A DNA stretch of 40,789 bases from Runella sp. MFBS21 (GCF_029433105.1 NZ_JARNTW010000034.1:1-40789); one strand, 5' to 3'; positions 32,132 to 40,666 are shown, counted from the stretch's first letter. The notes: generated by a model from the letters alone, not told the origin. Translations and numbers: made by a program.

Positions 32132-32740
32132 TTAATTGTTTCCAGTAAATTTATCGACAGTTGCCGAATTAGCCGCATTTATATCTTTTGCGCTAAAAAC
32201 ATTTATGACGGTAAGCCAAAGTATTTTAGTATCTAGTTGAAAACTAAGGTTTTCGATATACCATACATCATACTCAAATTTCTGTGCCCAAGAGATGGCA
32301 TTTCGGCCATTGACTTGTGCCCATCCTGTAATGCCGGGTTTTGCATCGTGTCGTTTTTGTTGTTGCTTACTGTAAAGAGGCAAGTATTCGGTAAGCAAGG
32401 GACGTGGGCCAATCAACGACATCTCTCCTCGAAGCACATTCAAAAGCTGCGGAAGCTCATCCAGAGAAGTTTTGCGCACAAATCTGCCAATAGGAGTAAG
32501 ACGCTGGGCATCCGATAAAAGCTCTCCTTGAGGATTACGGAGATCGTTCATGGTTTTAAATTTTACAATTCTAAATATTTTGCCATGAAGACCGGGGCGA
32601 AATTGGAAAAAGAAAGGTTTGCCTTGGTTGTAAATGCTAAGTAAAATAATAACCCAAAGCAAAATCGGAGAGAATAGGATAAGCACTACAAGTGCAATGG
32701 TTTTATCAAGAAGAGGTTTGAAAAAATATTGATAATTCAT
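32132..32740 (-). CDS. Initiating sugar transferase, PglC-like (bacterial sugar transferase family)
   Basis: 202 residues. A reentrant membrane helix near the N-terminus (TIALVVLILFSPILLWVIILL, about 14-34) is followed by the catalytic core: KFKTMNDLR, TPIGRFVRKTSLDELPQLLNVL with the catalytic D-E pair, and RGEMSLIGPRPLLTEYLPLYS. PGITGWAQVNGRN closes the core. This is the small monotopic phosphoglycosyl transferase class that moves a phospho-sugar from a UDP-sugar to undecaprenyl phosphate, starting glycan assembly. The downstream acetyltransferase gene follows after five bases and the upstream GT4 gene ends 13 bases before it, so the three form an operon. Confidence 0.92.
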   Translation of the reverse strand: MNYQYFFKPLLDKTIALVVLILFSPILLWVIILLSIYNQGKPFFFQFRPGLHGKIFRIVKFKTMNDLRNPQGELLSDAQRLTPIGRFVRKTSLDELPQLLNVLRGEMSLIGPRPLLTEYLPLYSKQQQKRHDAKPGITGWAQVNGRNAISWAQKFEYDVWYIENLSFQLDTKILWLTVINVFSAKDINAANSATVDKFTGNN

Positions 32741-32753
32741 ACCACAAAATTAC

Positions 32754-33920
32754 TTATTTCGTCTCTTGCTCCAAACGGCGATAAAGCGCTAGTTTGCTAT
32801 GCCAAACATCGGTAGGAGAAAAAAAGGTTTTTACCCGTGCTTGAGCAGCAAGACCATGAGTTTCTACGATATGCTTATTTTGAAGATAAAACATCATTTG
32901 GGCGGCTAACTCATCTACTGAGCCTTTTTTGAAAAAAATCCCTGTTTGGTTCTCTACGACGGCGTCTTTCAGGCCCGTTACGTTAGATACCACGGCAGGC
33001 TTTTTCATAGCGGCTGCTTCTAGTACTACATTGCCGAGCCCTTCGCGGTGGCTGGGGAGTACTAAAAAATCTATCAAGCTGAAATAATAAGCCACATCTT
33101 GTTTCCATTCTACCCACACAATACTAGACGTAGTTTTGAGAAGCGTCTTCAAATAAGGCGAAATAGACTGGCGCGTATCCAAAGACCCTACAATTAGGAG
33201 TTTGGCTAAAGGGAAATGCTGTTCAACAATCCTCCAAGCTTGATATAGTTCGTCTATTCCTTTTTCGGGACTAAGACGCCCTACAAAACCCACCACAGGG
33301 CAGGAGATGCTACCAAAAAGCTCATTTTTGAGAGTGGTTATAGTAGTGGTGTCAATGAGGTCAGGATTAAATTCTACTTCTGTATCGATGCCGTTGCAGC
33401 TACCATGATGCATTACTGAGACTTTGGTGGGAGAAACTAATTTTTTTTGGATGATCAAATCTCGTAGCGATTGGCTCACCGTAATGACATGATTGGCTAG
33501 TAAACAGCTTATTTTTTCAGCAGAAAAATAAATTTCTTTTGCAGGAAACGATGCAGTTTCGAGAGGTAAGCCGTGCATTTCATAAATACGAATGGGGACC
33601 TTGGCATTTTGTGCGGCTATCATGGCCAAAAATGCAGCGATAGGAGTATTGGCGTGAACAATAGTAGGGCGTATTTTTTTGAAAAAATAAGTCAATTCAT
33701 TCACACTCTTTAAATGCTGACAAATCGCAGTAGGATGGCGGCTAAAAGAAAGCCCCCATGTCATAACTTCGTATGTAGCGCCAAAGTCTTGAAGTATGTA
33801 GCTATCGGCACAAAACACATGCACTTCGTATTTATTTTGTTTCCAAAATGCACATTGCCCTTTCAAGAAGCGTAAAGATAGAGGGTCGGTATAAACCAAG
33901 GCAAGACAGGACATCAGCAA
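32754..33920 (-). CDS. Glycosyltransferase family 4
   Basis: 388 residues. The donor-binding half is clear: VVGFVGRLSPEKGIDELYQAW (about 213-233), a LIVGSLD strand, and VLPSHREGLGNVVLEAAAMKKPAVVSNVTGL containing the E-x7-E motif (EGLGNVVLE). An acceptor-side NGID motif comes just before the core. The family adds the next sugar to a lipid-linked acceptor. It heads the minus-strand set GT4 / PglC-like / PglD-like, and probably acts after the initiating transferase. The conserved start is near the second methionine (MSCLALVYTDPLSLRF), two codons into the frame. Confidence 0.92.
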   Translation of the reverse strand: MLMSCLALVYTDPLSLRFLKGQCAFWKQNKYEVHVFCADSYILQDFGATYEVMTWGLSFSRHPTAICQHLKSVNELTYFFKKIRPTIVHANTPIAAFLAMIAAQNAKVPIRIYEMHGLPLETASFPAKEIYFSAEKISCLLANHVITVSQSLRDLIIQKKLVSPTKVSVMHHGSCNGIDTEVEFNPDLIDTTTITTLKNELFGSISCPVVGFVGRLSPEKGIDELYQAWRIVEQHFPLAKLLIVGSLDTRQSISPYLKTLLKTTSSIVWVEWKQDVAYYFSLIDFLVLPSHREGLGNVVLEAAAMKKPAVVSNVTGLKDAVVENQTGIFFKKGSVDELAAQMMFYLQNKHIVETHGLAAQARVKTFFSPTDVWHSKLALYRRLEQETK

Positions 33921-33963
33921 AAGGGTTTACTAATTAGACTGTCTTGCCTGTATTAAGTCATCT

Positions 33964-35592
33964 TTAGGTTTGAATGACACCTACATTAAAAGCCTTGGTG
34001 ACAGGAGCATGATTGGCAGCTTCAATTCCAGCAGAAATGATACGTCGCGTATCAAGCGGATTGATGATTCCGTCGGTCCAAAGGTGAGCAGCTGCATAAT
34101 AAGGCGAAAGTTGGGCATCATAACGCTCCGTAATTTCGGTCAGAAGCTCATTCTCTGCTTCTGATGATAGGGATTTGCCTTTGGCTTTGAGAGTAGCTAC
34201 TTGTATTTGGAGCAATGTCTTTGCAGCAGAAGCTCCACTCATGACCGCAAGCTTAGCGGTAGGCCAAGCATATATCAGCCGTGGGTCATAGGCTTTGCCA
34301 CACATAGCGTAGTTGCCCGCACCATAAGAGTTGCCAACAATAAACGTGAACTTAGGTACAACCGAATTGGCGACGGCATTTACCATCTTGGCGCCATCTT
34401 TGATGATTCCCCCTTGCTCGGAGCGACTACCAACCATAAAGCCCGTAACATCGTGTAAGAAAACCAAAGGGATTTTTTTCTGATTGCAATTCATGATAAA
34501 ACGCGCCGCTTTATCTGCCGAATCCGAATAAATCACGCCTCCCATTTGCATTTCGGGAGCCGTATTCCCGCCCTTTTTAGCTTTTACTATTTTTCTTTGA
34601 TTGGCTACAATCCCCACAGCCCACCCGTCTACTCTAGCGTATCCGCATAGCAGCGTTTGGCCATACGACTTTTTATATTCTTCAAATTCGGAATTATCTA
34701 TGATACGTTCGATAATCTCGCGCATATCATAAGGCTTATTGCGGTCTGCGGGCAGTATTTCAAATATTTCTTGAGGGTTTTTGAGAGGAAGAAACGGGCT
34801 AATTCTATCAAACCCCGCTTTTACATCATGCCCTATTTTATCAAAGATTTTTTTGATGGCATCCAGGCAAGCGATATCGTTAGGGTATTTGTTGTCAGTT
34901 ACGCCCGAGATTTCGCAGTGGGTGGTAGCACCTCCTAAGGTTTCGGCATCTACATCTTCGCCAATAGAAGCTTTTACGAGATAAGGACCCGCTAAAAAAA
35001 TAGAGCCCGTTCCTTCGACAATAAGCGCTTCATCAGACATAATAGGTAGATAGGCCCCACCCGCTACACAGCTTCCCATGATAGCCGCTACCTGCAAAAT
35101 CCCCAAAGAAGACATGATTGCATTGTTGCGAAAGATTCGACCAAAATGCTCTTTGTCCGCAAAAACATCGGCTTGAAGAGGGAGATAAATCCCCGCACTA
35201 TCTACCAAATAAATAATAGGTAGGCGATTTTCAAGGGCGATTTCTTGGGCTCGGAGATTTTTTTTTGCGGTAATAGGAAACCAAGCGCCTGCTTTGACCG
35301 TGGCGTCATTTGCTACTATTACGCACATGCGCCCCGATACCCTTCCTATACCTATCACTACGCCCCCTGAAGGGCAGCCCCCTTCTTCTATATACATACC
35401 ATCTCCCACAAACGCCCCTATTTCGACAAAATCACTCTCCGAATCAATCAAGTAATTGATTCGTTCGCGAGCGGTAAGTTTACCTTTAGCTTTGTGCTTT
35501 TCAATATTTTTTTGGCCTCCACCTAGTTTAACTTGTTCAAGTTTTTGATGGAGCTGCTCAAGGAGCTGTTGGTGGAATTCAGAATTGGTCAT
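33964..35592 (-). CDS. Acyl-CoA carboxylase beta subunit, methylcrotonyl-CoA carboxylase type
   Basis: 542 residues. The carboxyltransferase core reads GGGQKNIEKHKAKGKLTARERI (24-45), GGCPSGGVVIGIGRVSG, and LVDSAGIYLPLQADVFADKEHFGRIF (about 129-154), the last a signature of methylcrotonyl-CoA carboxylase beta rather than propionyl-CoA (which has SGGARIQEG). GGAYLPIMSDEA and the second half GVIYSDSADKAARFIMNCNQ with NSYGAGNYAMCGKAYDPR are complete. It transfers the carboxyl group from biotin to an acyl-CoA, probably in leucine breakdown. No biotin-carboxylase/BCCP gene is adjacent, so the partner must be encoded elsewhere. Separate from the downstream glycan set by 43 bases. Confidence 0.93.
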   Translation of the reverse strand: MTNSEFHQQLLEQLHQKLEQVKLGGGQKNIEKHKAKGKLTARERINYLIDSESDFVEIGAFVGDGMYIEEGGCPSGGVVIGIGRVSGRMCVIVANDATVKAGAWFPITAKKNLRAQEIALENRLPIIYLVDSAGIYLPLQADVFADKEHFGRIFRNNAIMSSLGILQVAAIMGSCVAGGAYLPIMSDEALIVEGTGSIFLAGPYLVKASIGEDVDAETLGGATTHCEISGVTDNKYPNDIACLDAIKKIFDKIGHDVKAGFDRISPFLPLKNPQEIFEILPADRNKPYDMREIIERIIDNSEFEEYKKSYGQTLLCGYARVDGWAVGIVANQRKIVKAKKGGNTAPEMQMGGVIYSDSADKAARFIMNCNQKKIPLVFLHDVTGFMVGSRSEQGGIIKDGAKMVNAVANSVVPKFTFIVGNSYGAGNYAMCGKAYDPRLIYAWPTAKLAVMSGASAAKTLLQIQVATLKAKGKSLSSEAENELLTEITERYDAQLSPYYAAAHLWTDGIINPLDTRRIISAGIEAANHAPVTKAFNVGVIQT

Positions 35593-35627
35593 AGCTGATG
35601 AAGATTTTTGGAAAGTTAAAAATGATG

Positions 35628-35652
35628 ATTTTTATGGATAAACCATAAAAAT
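35628..35652. repeat. AT-rich hairpin between the nucleosidase and carboxylase genes
   Basis: ATTTTTATGG (35628-35637) is an exact inverted repeat of CCATAAAAAT (35643-35652) with a five-base loop. It may be a weak terminator for the nucleosidase gene. It is not followed by a long T run. Confidence 0.4.
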
Positions 35653-35697
35653 AAGGCACTTAATATCAAATGTGTAACCTAGCTTTTGTTAGGAAAG

Positions 35698-36534
35698 CTA
35701 ATGTGATATTTCGGAGAGAATATTTAATAAAAGCGAAGCAGAATTGTGGGCTGCTACTTTTTTAAAATGGGCAAAGTTTTCTTGGGCATTACTGTTGGCT
35801 TTGTCACTCATACTTCTGATAATCAAACAAGGAACTTGTTGTTGCCAGCATATTTGAGCTACGGCTCCTCCTTCCATCTCAGTAGCATCAGCGTTGAAAA
35901 GAAGGCGTAGCATCTGCCCTTTTTTTTCTGAATTTACAAATAAATCCCCCGTAACAATAGTGCCCACTATGACGGAAGGAATAGTTGCTTCCATGGAGAT
36001 TTTTTCTAACAGCGTTTTCTTTGCAGCTATTTGAGCTTTGGATAAAAGTTCAGAATCTGCTTCAAAGTAAAGTGGATTTAACTGGGAATTGATGGGGTTA
36101 CGGGTATTTCGGACGAGGGTGGTATCATTATTGATGTATCCAAAATCATATTGAATTGTTTTTTTACCAATCACCATGTCGCCAGGTTTTAAATCAGGAT
36201 GAAGGCCCCCCGCAATGCCTGTAAATATAACTTTCTGAGGCCGGAAATGTTGTAATAAAAAAGCAGTGGTCATCGAGGCATTAACTTTTCCGATTCCGGT
36301 CTTGACGACTACGACGCTTTGCTTACCGATTTTTCCAGTAAAAAAATGTATTCCATGAATAACCTCGTCTTTGGGTTTTTGGATAGATTGTCTCAAAAGT
36401 TCAATTTCCTCATCCAGTGCTCCTATCAAAGCAATAGTTGGTTTGGACTGATAAACTTGAGCATTGGAGACAAATACTGTACCCAAACAAAAGACAAAAA
36501 TGAGTTTCTGGTATAAAAAAGAACGAAATAACAT
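35698..36534 (-). CDS. 5'-methylthioadenosine/S-adenosylhomocysteine nucleosidase-like, with signal peptide
   Basis: 278 residues from the ATG at 36532-36534, chosen because it begins a signal peptide (FLYQKLIFVFCLGTVFVSNAQ, cleavage near 26). The frame extends to 36570 with no recognised content. The mature part is a purine-nucleosidase-fold enzyme: IALIGALDEEIELL (E43 aligning with the conserved E12), TGIGKVNASMTT, IFTGIAGGLHPDLKPGDMV, ATEMEGGAVAQIC (ribose-binding Glu) and RSMSDKA (catalytic Asp). It hydrolyses MTA or SAH, or related nucleosides, releasing adenine. The usual enzyme is cytoplasmic; this one appears exported to the periplasm or beyond. Confidence 0.9.
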   Translation of the reverse strand: MLFRSFLYQKLIFVFCLGTVFVSNAQVYQSKPTIALIGALDEEIELLRQSIQKPKDEVIHGIHFFTGKIGKQSVVVVKTGIGKVNASMTTAFLLQHFRPQKVIFTGIAGGLHPDLKPGDMVIGKKTIQYDFGYINNDTTLVRNTRNPINSQLNPLYFEADSELLSKAQIAAKKTLLEKISMEATIPSVIVGTIVTGDLFVNSEKKGQMLRLLFNADATEMEGGAVAQICWQQQVPCLIIRSMSDKANSNAQENFAHFKKVAAHNSASLLLNILSEISH

Positions 36535-36600
36535 TGGGAAAGGCTTGATTAATTGCTTATTTAGACACAAAATTGCAAAAAACTATGTTGGTGATTGTCT

Positions 36601-36608
36601 TATTTTTG
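36601..36608 (+). promoter_or_regulatory. Possible -7 element for the GH63-type gene
   Basis: TATTTTTG fits TAnnTTTG and precedes the ATG at 36641 by 32 bases. No well-placed TTTG is visible upstream; an ATTG at 36572 gives a spacing of 25 bases, longer than usual. The call is weak. Confidence 0.35.
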
Positions 36609-36640
36609 TGATTCCATACAATAACCCACTTTAACTTACG

Positions 36641-39322
36641 ATGAAAGATACTGCTGAAAGAAAGCGTATTCATGCGCGTGCTGATAATAAAGGTTGGAAA
36701 AAATGGGGCCCTTATTTGGCTGAACGCCAGTGGGGAACTGTTAGAGAAGACTACAGCTATTGGGGCGATTCTTGGGGGTTTATTTCTCATGAAATATCTC
36801 GCTCATATACCTATCGTTGGGGGGAAGATGGTATCGGAGGTATCTCCGACAACAAAGGTCACATCTGTATGGCTTTTGCCTTCTGGAATCAGCAAGACCC
36901 TATTATCAAAGAAAGATTTTTTGGATTGACAGGCCCAGAAGGTAATCACGGAGAAGATGTGAAGGAGATATACTATTATTTGGATAGTACTCCTACTCAT
37001 TCCTACATGAAAATGCTCTATAAATATCCTCAACAAGCTTTTCCCTACGCCAAGCTTGCGGAAGAAAATAGAAAAAGAAATCGACTTCAGCCTGAATTTG
37101 AGATTTTGGAGACGGGCGTTTTTGACAACAATCAGTATTTCGATATTTTTATAGAATACGCAAAAGCGGACGAAAACGACCTGCTTGTTAAAATCACTGC
37201 TCATAACCGCTATTCCGAAGAAGCACCACTTACGATACTTCCTACGTTATGGGTTCGGAATACTTGGTCGTGGGGATATGACCAATTTGATTATAAACCT
37301 ATCCTCAATGGCATTGCCAATCGGCAAATCGAAGTCAATCATCGTTTACTAGGCAAATATAAACTCTACTTTGAGGGGGTAGATGAGTTGTTGTTTTGTG
37401 AAAACGAAACCAACATTGAACGAATCTTTGGTAAACCTAATGCGTCGCCTTATACTAAAGATGGTATCAATAACTATATTATAACAGGGAAAAAGCAATT
37501 TGTCAATCCCAATCAGATAGGTTCAAAAGCAGCAGGCCACTATAATCTAGTAGTACCGCCGCAAGAGAGCGTTACAGTGAGGCTTCGGTTTTCTAACCAA
37601 ACCCATAACTCTAATCCTTTTGCTGATTTCGACGAAATTTTTGCCCTAAGAAAACAGGAAGCTGATGAATTTTATGACGATCTTCAGCAAAATGTAAAAG
37701 ATCCCGAATTGCGGACCATTCAACGTCAAGCTTTTGCGGGAATGCTCTGGAACAAACAGTTCTTTTATTACAATGTAAATGAATGGCTGAAAGGTGATCC
37801 CAAAATGCCTTTTGATTTTAAGGGACGAGCATACCCACGCAACCTCACCTGGAAACATATGTATACTGCCAATATCCTCTCTATGCCCGACAAATGGGAA
37901 TACCCTTGGTTTGCGGCATGGGATTTGGCGTTTCATACGGTGACATTAGCAAGATTGGATCCTTATTTTGCCAAGCGTCAATTGGCGGTTATTCTTAGAG
38001 AATATTACATGCACCCCAACGGACAGCTGCCTGCTTATGAATGGAACTTTTCCGATGTCAATCCTCCTGTTCATGCTTGGGCTACTTGGAAAGTGTATGA
38101 AATAGATAGAGAGCTAAACGGACAGGGAGATGTCGCATTTTTAGAACGAATTTTTCATAAACTACTCCTCAACTTTACATGGTGGGTCAATCGAAAAGAC
38201 GCAGAAGGAAATAACGTGTTTTCGGGTGGCTTTTTAGGGCTAGACAACATTGGGGTATTTGATCGTAGTGCAGAGCTACCTACAGGAGGTTATCTTGAGC
38301 AAGCCGACGGTACTGGATGGATGGCCATGTATACTCTCAATATGTTACGGATTTCGTGCGAAATTTCGTTGGTGCGTCCTGTTTATCAAGATATGGCTTC
38401 CAAGTTTTTTGAGCACTTCTTGCATATAGCTGCGGCCATGAAGTCTTTAGGAGATCAAAAGATTAGTCTTTGGGATGAAGAAGACCAATTTTACTATGAT
38501 GTGCTTCATACGCCAGACGGAAAGAGTATGTTATTGAAACTACGCTCTATGGTAGGGCTTATTCCGTTGTTTGCCGTAGAAATCTTGGATGATGATTTGC
38601 TGGAGAAGCTTCCAGATTTTAAAAGACGGGTCGAATGGGTATTGACCAATCGCCCCGACCTCGCATCTTTGATTTCGCGTTGGCATGAGCCAGGCAAAGG
38701 TGAGTCTCATTTATTGGCATTATTGCGAGGCCACCGCATGAAAATGCTCCTAAAACGAATGTTTGATGAAACAGAGTTTTTATCTAAATATGGCATTAGA
38801 GCTCTTTCAAAATACCACGAGACGCACCCCTATGAGTTTTTTGTTAATGGAGAGGTCTTACGTGTCAAGTATACGCCAGCCGAATCTGATAGCAGTATTT
38901 TTGGGGGCAATTCAAACTGGAGAGGACCTATTTGGTTTCCTCTTAATTTCTTAATTGTAGACTCTTTACTAAAATTCTATAATTATTATGGAGATGATTA
39001 TGAAATAGAATACCCCACAAACTCTGGCAATGTCATGACAATCAGAGAAGCGGCGATTTGTGTGGCAAAACGTTTGATAGATATCTTTCGTAGAGATTCA
39101 GCAGGAAATATCCCAGCCTTTTATTCGCAAAAAACTTTTCAAGATGATCCCCACTTTAAGGACTTGTATCTGTTTTATGAGTATTTTAATGGAGACAATG
39201 GTGATGGTCTTGGAGCAGCACACCAAACTGGCTGGACTGGATTAGTAGCAGATCTAATAGAATATACCTCGGTTTATGAAGATGTAGCTGAAAAGAAGAT
39301 CTCTACCGAAGAGCTATTATGA
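36641..39322 (+). CDS. GH63-type glycoside hydrolase (MGH1-like), cytoplasmic
   Basis: 893 residues with no signal peptide. The N-terminal half is beta-rich (typical beta-sandwich), with YSYWGDSWGFISHEISRSYTYRWGEDGIGGI near 28-60, a strongly conserved start. The catalytic (alpha/alpha)6 barrel begins near residue 360, with WEYPWFAAWDLAFHTVTLA (about 418-436), a GTGWMAMYTLNM segment, RGPIWFPLNFLIVDSL and HQTGWTGLVADLIEY near the end. These resemble bacterial GH63 enzymes (glucosidase or mannosylglycerate hydrolase-like), inverting glycosidases. The substrate is unknown. It has no transporter or regulator next to it. Confidence 0.85.
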   Translation: MKDTAERKRIHARADNKGWKKWGPYLAERQWGTVREDYSYWGDSWGFISHEISRSYTYRWGEDGIGGISDNKGHICMAFAFWNQQDPIIKERFFGLTGPEGNHGEDVKEIYYYLDSTPTHSYMKMLYKYPQQAFPYAKLAEENRKRNRLQPEFEILETGVFDNNQYFDIFIEYAKADENDLLVKITAHNRYSEEAPLTILPTLWVRNTWSWGYDQFDYKPILNGIANRQIEVNHRLLGKYKLYFEGVDELLFCENETNIERIFGKPNASPYTKDGINNYIITGKKQFVNPNQIGSKAAGHYNLVVPPQESVTVRLRFSNQTHNSNPFADFDEIFALRKQEADEFYDDLQQNVKDPELRTIQRQAFAGMLWNKQFFYYNVNEWLKGDPKMPFDFKGRAYPRNLTWKHMYTANILSMPDKWEYPWFAAWDLAFHTVTLARLDPYFAKRQLAVILREYYMHPNGQLPAYEWNFSDVNPPVHAWATWKVYEIDRELNGQGDVAFLERIFHKLLLNFTWWVNRKDAEGNNVFSGGFLGLDNIGVFDRSAELPTGGYLEQADGTGWMAMYTLNMLRISCEISLVRPVYQDMASKFFEHFLHIAAAMKSLGDQKISLWDEEDQFYYDVLHTPDGKSMLLKLRSMVGLIPLFAVEILDDDLLEKLPDFKRRVEWVLTNRPDLASLISRWHEPGKGESHLLALLRGHRMKMLLKRMFDETEFLSKYGIRALSKYHETHPYEFFVNGEVLRVKYTPAESDSSIFGGNSNWRGPIWFPLNFLIVDSLLKFYNYYGDDYEIEYPTNSGNVMTIREAAICVAKRLIDIFRRDSAGNIPAFYSQKTFQDDPHFKDLYLFYEYFNGDNGDGLGAAHQTGWTGLVADLIEYTSVYEDVAEKKISTEELL

Positions 39323-39439
39323 TTTAAACAATATCCCAATTAATACCTCCAACCCTACATTTAAATAATTTGTAGAAAGAGAGGTATTTTTCATTTATAG
39401 TCATTTCATTCAAAAGAATATTAAGATAAAGCTAAAAAA

Positions 39440-39781
39440 ATGGAAAACTTGGTTGAGCAGTTCAATGATTATCGAGCACGTATGAACGAAAGAATCATGG
39501 ACTCTGATAATCTTATTATAAAACGACTCTTTAACCTAGATACAAATGCGTATGCAGCAGGTCATCTAAACGAAGCTACTAAAGAAATGTTGGGCTTAGC
39601 ATGCTCTATGGTATTAAGATGTGATGATTGTGTAAAATATCATCTAGGCAAATGCAAAGAATTGGGTGTTACAACAGCACAAGTACAGGAAGTGTTTTCG
39701 ATTGCCACTTTGGTAGGAGGTACTATTGTAATCCCTCATCTTCGTAGAGCAGTTGAATATTGGGATGCTTTGTCGCAGTAA
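39440..39781 (+). CDS. Carboxymuconolactone decarboxylase / AhpD-like protein
   Basis: 113 residues, all alpha. RCDDCVKYHLGKCKELGVT (about 58-76) carries the C-x-x-C plus downstream histidine redox motif of AhpD-like proteins, in a family often called CMD. It could reduce peroxides or act as a thiol redox helper; the CxxC supports that over decarboxylase activity. The small conserved-hypothetical gene follows 40 bases later on the same strand. Its N-terminus MENLVEQFNDYRARMNERIM is helical. Confidence 0.85.
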   Translation: MENLVEQFNDYRARMNERIMDSDNLIIKRLFNLDTNAYAAGHLNEATKEMLGLACSMVLRCDDCVKYHLGKCKELGVTTAQVQEVFSIATLVGGTIVIPHLRRAVEYWDALSQ

Positions 39782-39821
39782 TCATAAAGATTTTTGATGT
39801 ATTTTAAATGGATATGTACTA

Positions 39822-40184
39822 ATGAAAAACCAAGAAATAGACGAACAGTTGGAAAAAGACTGGGAAGGTTTGTTAGAAACCCTGGAGCACACAATCGGAA
39901 AAAAGCCCGCCGATCTAAATGGTGTGTTATTTTTGATTGGCGTGCATGAATTAGGAAAAGGGCCTATTTCCTTTACAAAAGAGCAAAAACAAGATTTAAT
40001 GCACATCGCAGTATGTAAAGTTTTAAGCTTATCGGGCTTTTATGAGTTAGAAGGCTTAGATAAAGATGGGTGGCCACATTGGCGGTCGGTAGAAAAGGTA
40101 CCTCATTTTAATCTTCTTTCCCAGGAATCTTTGCTTAAAATTCATGTCATCAAGTACTTCAAAGAAGAAATAAAACTAACCTAG
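39822..40184 (+). CDS. Conserved hypothetical protein
   Basis: 120 residues, soluble, no signal peptide, no catalytic motif I can name. It is rich in charged helix-forming residues with aromatic patches such as DGWPHWRSVEKVPHF near 85-99 and FLIGVHELGKGP (about 42-53). The latter reads like a conserved loop. It probably forms a two-gene unit with the CMD/AhpD-like gene and ends just before the rRNA operon. I do not recognise the family. Confidence 0.75.
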   Translation: MKNQEIDEQLEKDWEGLLETLEHTIGKKPADLNGVLFLIGVHELGKGPISFTKEQKQDLMHIAVCKVLSLSGFYELEGLDKDGWPHWRSVEKVPHFNLLSQESLLKIHVIKYFKEEIKLT

Positions 40185-40193
40185 CCTTAGGTT

Positions 40194-40226
40194 AAGGCTT
40201 AACAGCTAGGATGTTATAGCTTTTTT
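40194..40226 (+). terminator. Probable terminator before the rRNA operon
   Basis: Short overlapping inverted repeats, including AGCTA/TAGCT, lead into six Ts at 40221-40226. They separate the hypothetical gene from the rRNA promoters. Confidence 0.5.
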
Positions 40227-40247
40227 CAAAAAAAAGGTGTTTAAATA

Positions 40248-40280
40248 TTTGGAAAGGGGGTGGCGGTTGTGTTATCTTTG
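40248..40280 (+). promoter_or_regulatory. rRNA promoter P1
   Basis: TTTG at 40248-40251, a 21-base spacer, and TATCTTTG at 40273-40280: a full match to the Bacteroidota consensus. It is the most upstream of three similar promoter units before 16S rRNA. Confidence 0.78.
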
Positions 40281-40363
40281 CACTCCCAAAACGGAAGAGC
40301 GGCGGGGACGAAGAGAGAGAACGAGAAGGTTTAAAAAGTTTTGAAAAAAAAGTTTGGAAAATA

Positions 40364-40395
40364 TTTGGAGATTAGGGATTAAGTTCAGACCTTTG
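40364..40395 (+). promoter_or_regulatory. rRNA promoter P2 (repeat unit)
   Basis: TTTGGAGATTAG starts the unit; the -7 is GACCTTTG at 40388-40395 after a 20-base spacer. The first two consensus bases (TA) are replaced by GA. The downstream CAACCCGAAA is shared with P3. Confidence 0.62.
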
Positions 40396-40465
40396 CAACC
40401 CGAAAGAGAGAGAGGGAATAATTTCCGAAGAAAATTTTGAAAAGTGAAAAAAAAGTAAAAAATAA

Positions 40466-40497
40466 TTTGGAGATTAGAAATAAAAGGTAGACCTTTG
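40466..40497 (+). promoter_or_regulatory. rRNA promoter P3 (repeat unit)
   Basis: TTTG at 40466-40469, a 20-base spacer and GACCTTTG at 40490-40497. Spacing and boxes are identical to P2, 102 bases downstream. The block AGACCTTTGCAACCCGAAA is repeated exactly in both. Confidence 0.62.
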
Positions 40498-40666
40498 CAA
40501 CCCGAAAAAGAGGGAGGAGAAATAGAAGAAAAGGGATACTAGCTTTGAGAGAAGCACAAAGTTTAGCAGCGAGCTAAACGGGAGTTCATTGACAGAATGG
40601 TGAGAGAATAAACGACAATGCGTGTAACAGTAGAATTAAGCGACGCAAGTCGATAGAATAGAATTT
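40498..40666 (+). promoter_or_regulatory. rRNA leader with hairpin
   Basis: The leader carries a perfect hairpin (GTTTAGC at 40561-40567, GCTAAAC at 40573-40579, five-base loop). It is followed by AGTTCATTGACAGAATGG (40583-40600), which resembles a segment conserved in rRNA leaders of this phylum (AGTTCTTTGACATATTGG). These may act in antitermination or precursor processing. A TAnnTTTG match at 40540-40547 (TAGCTTTG) lacks a -33 partner. Confidence 0.6.
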
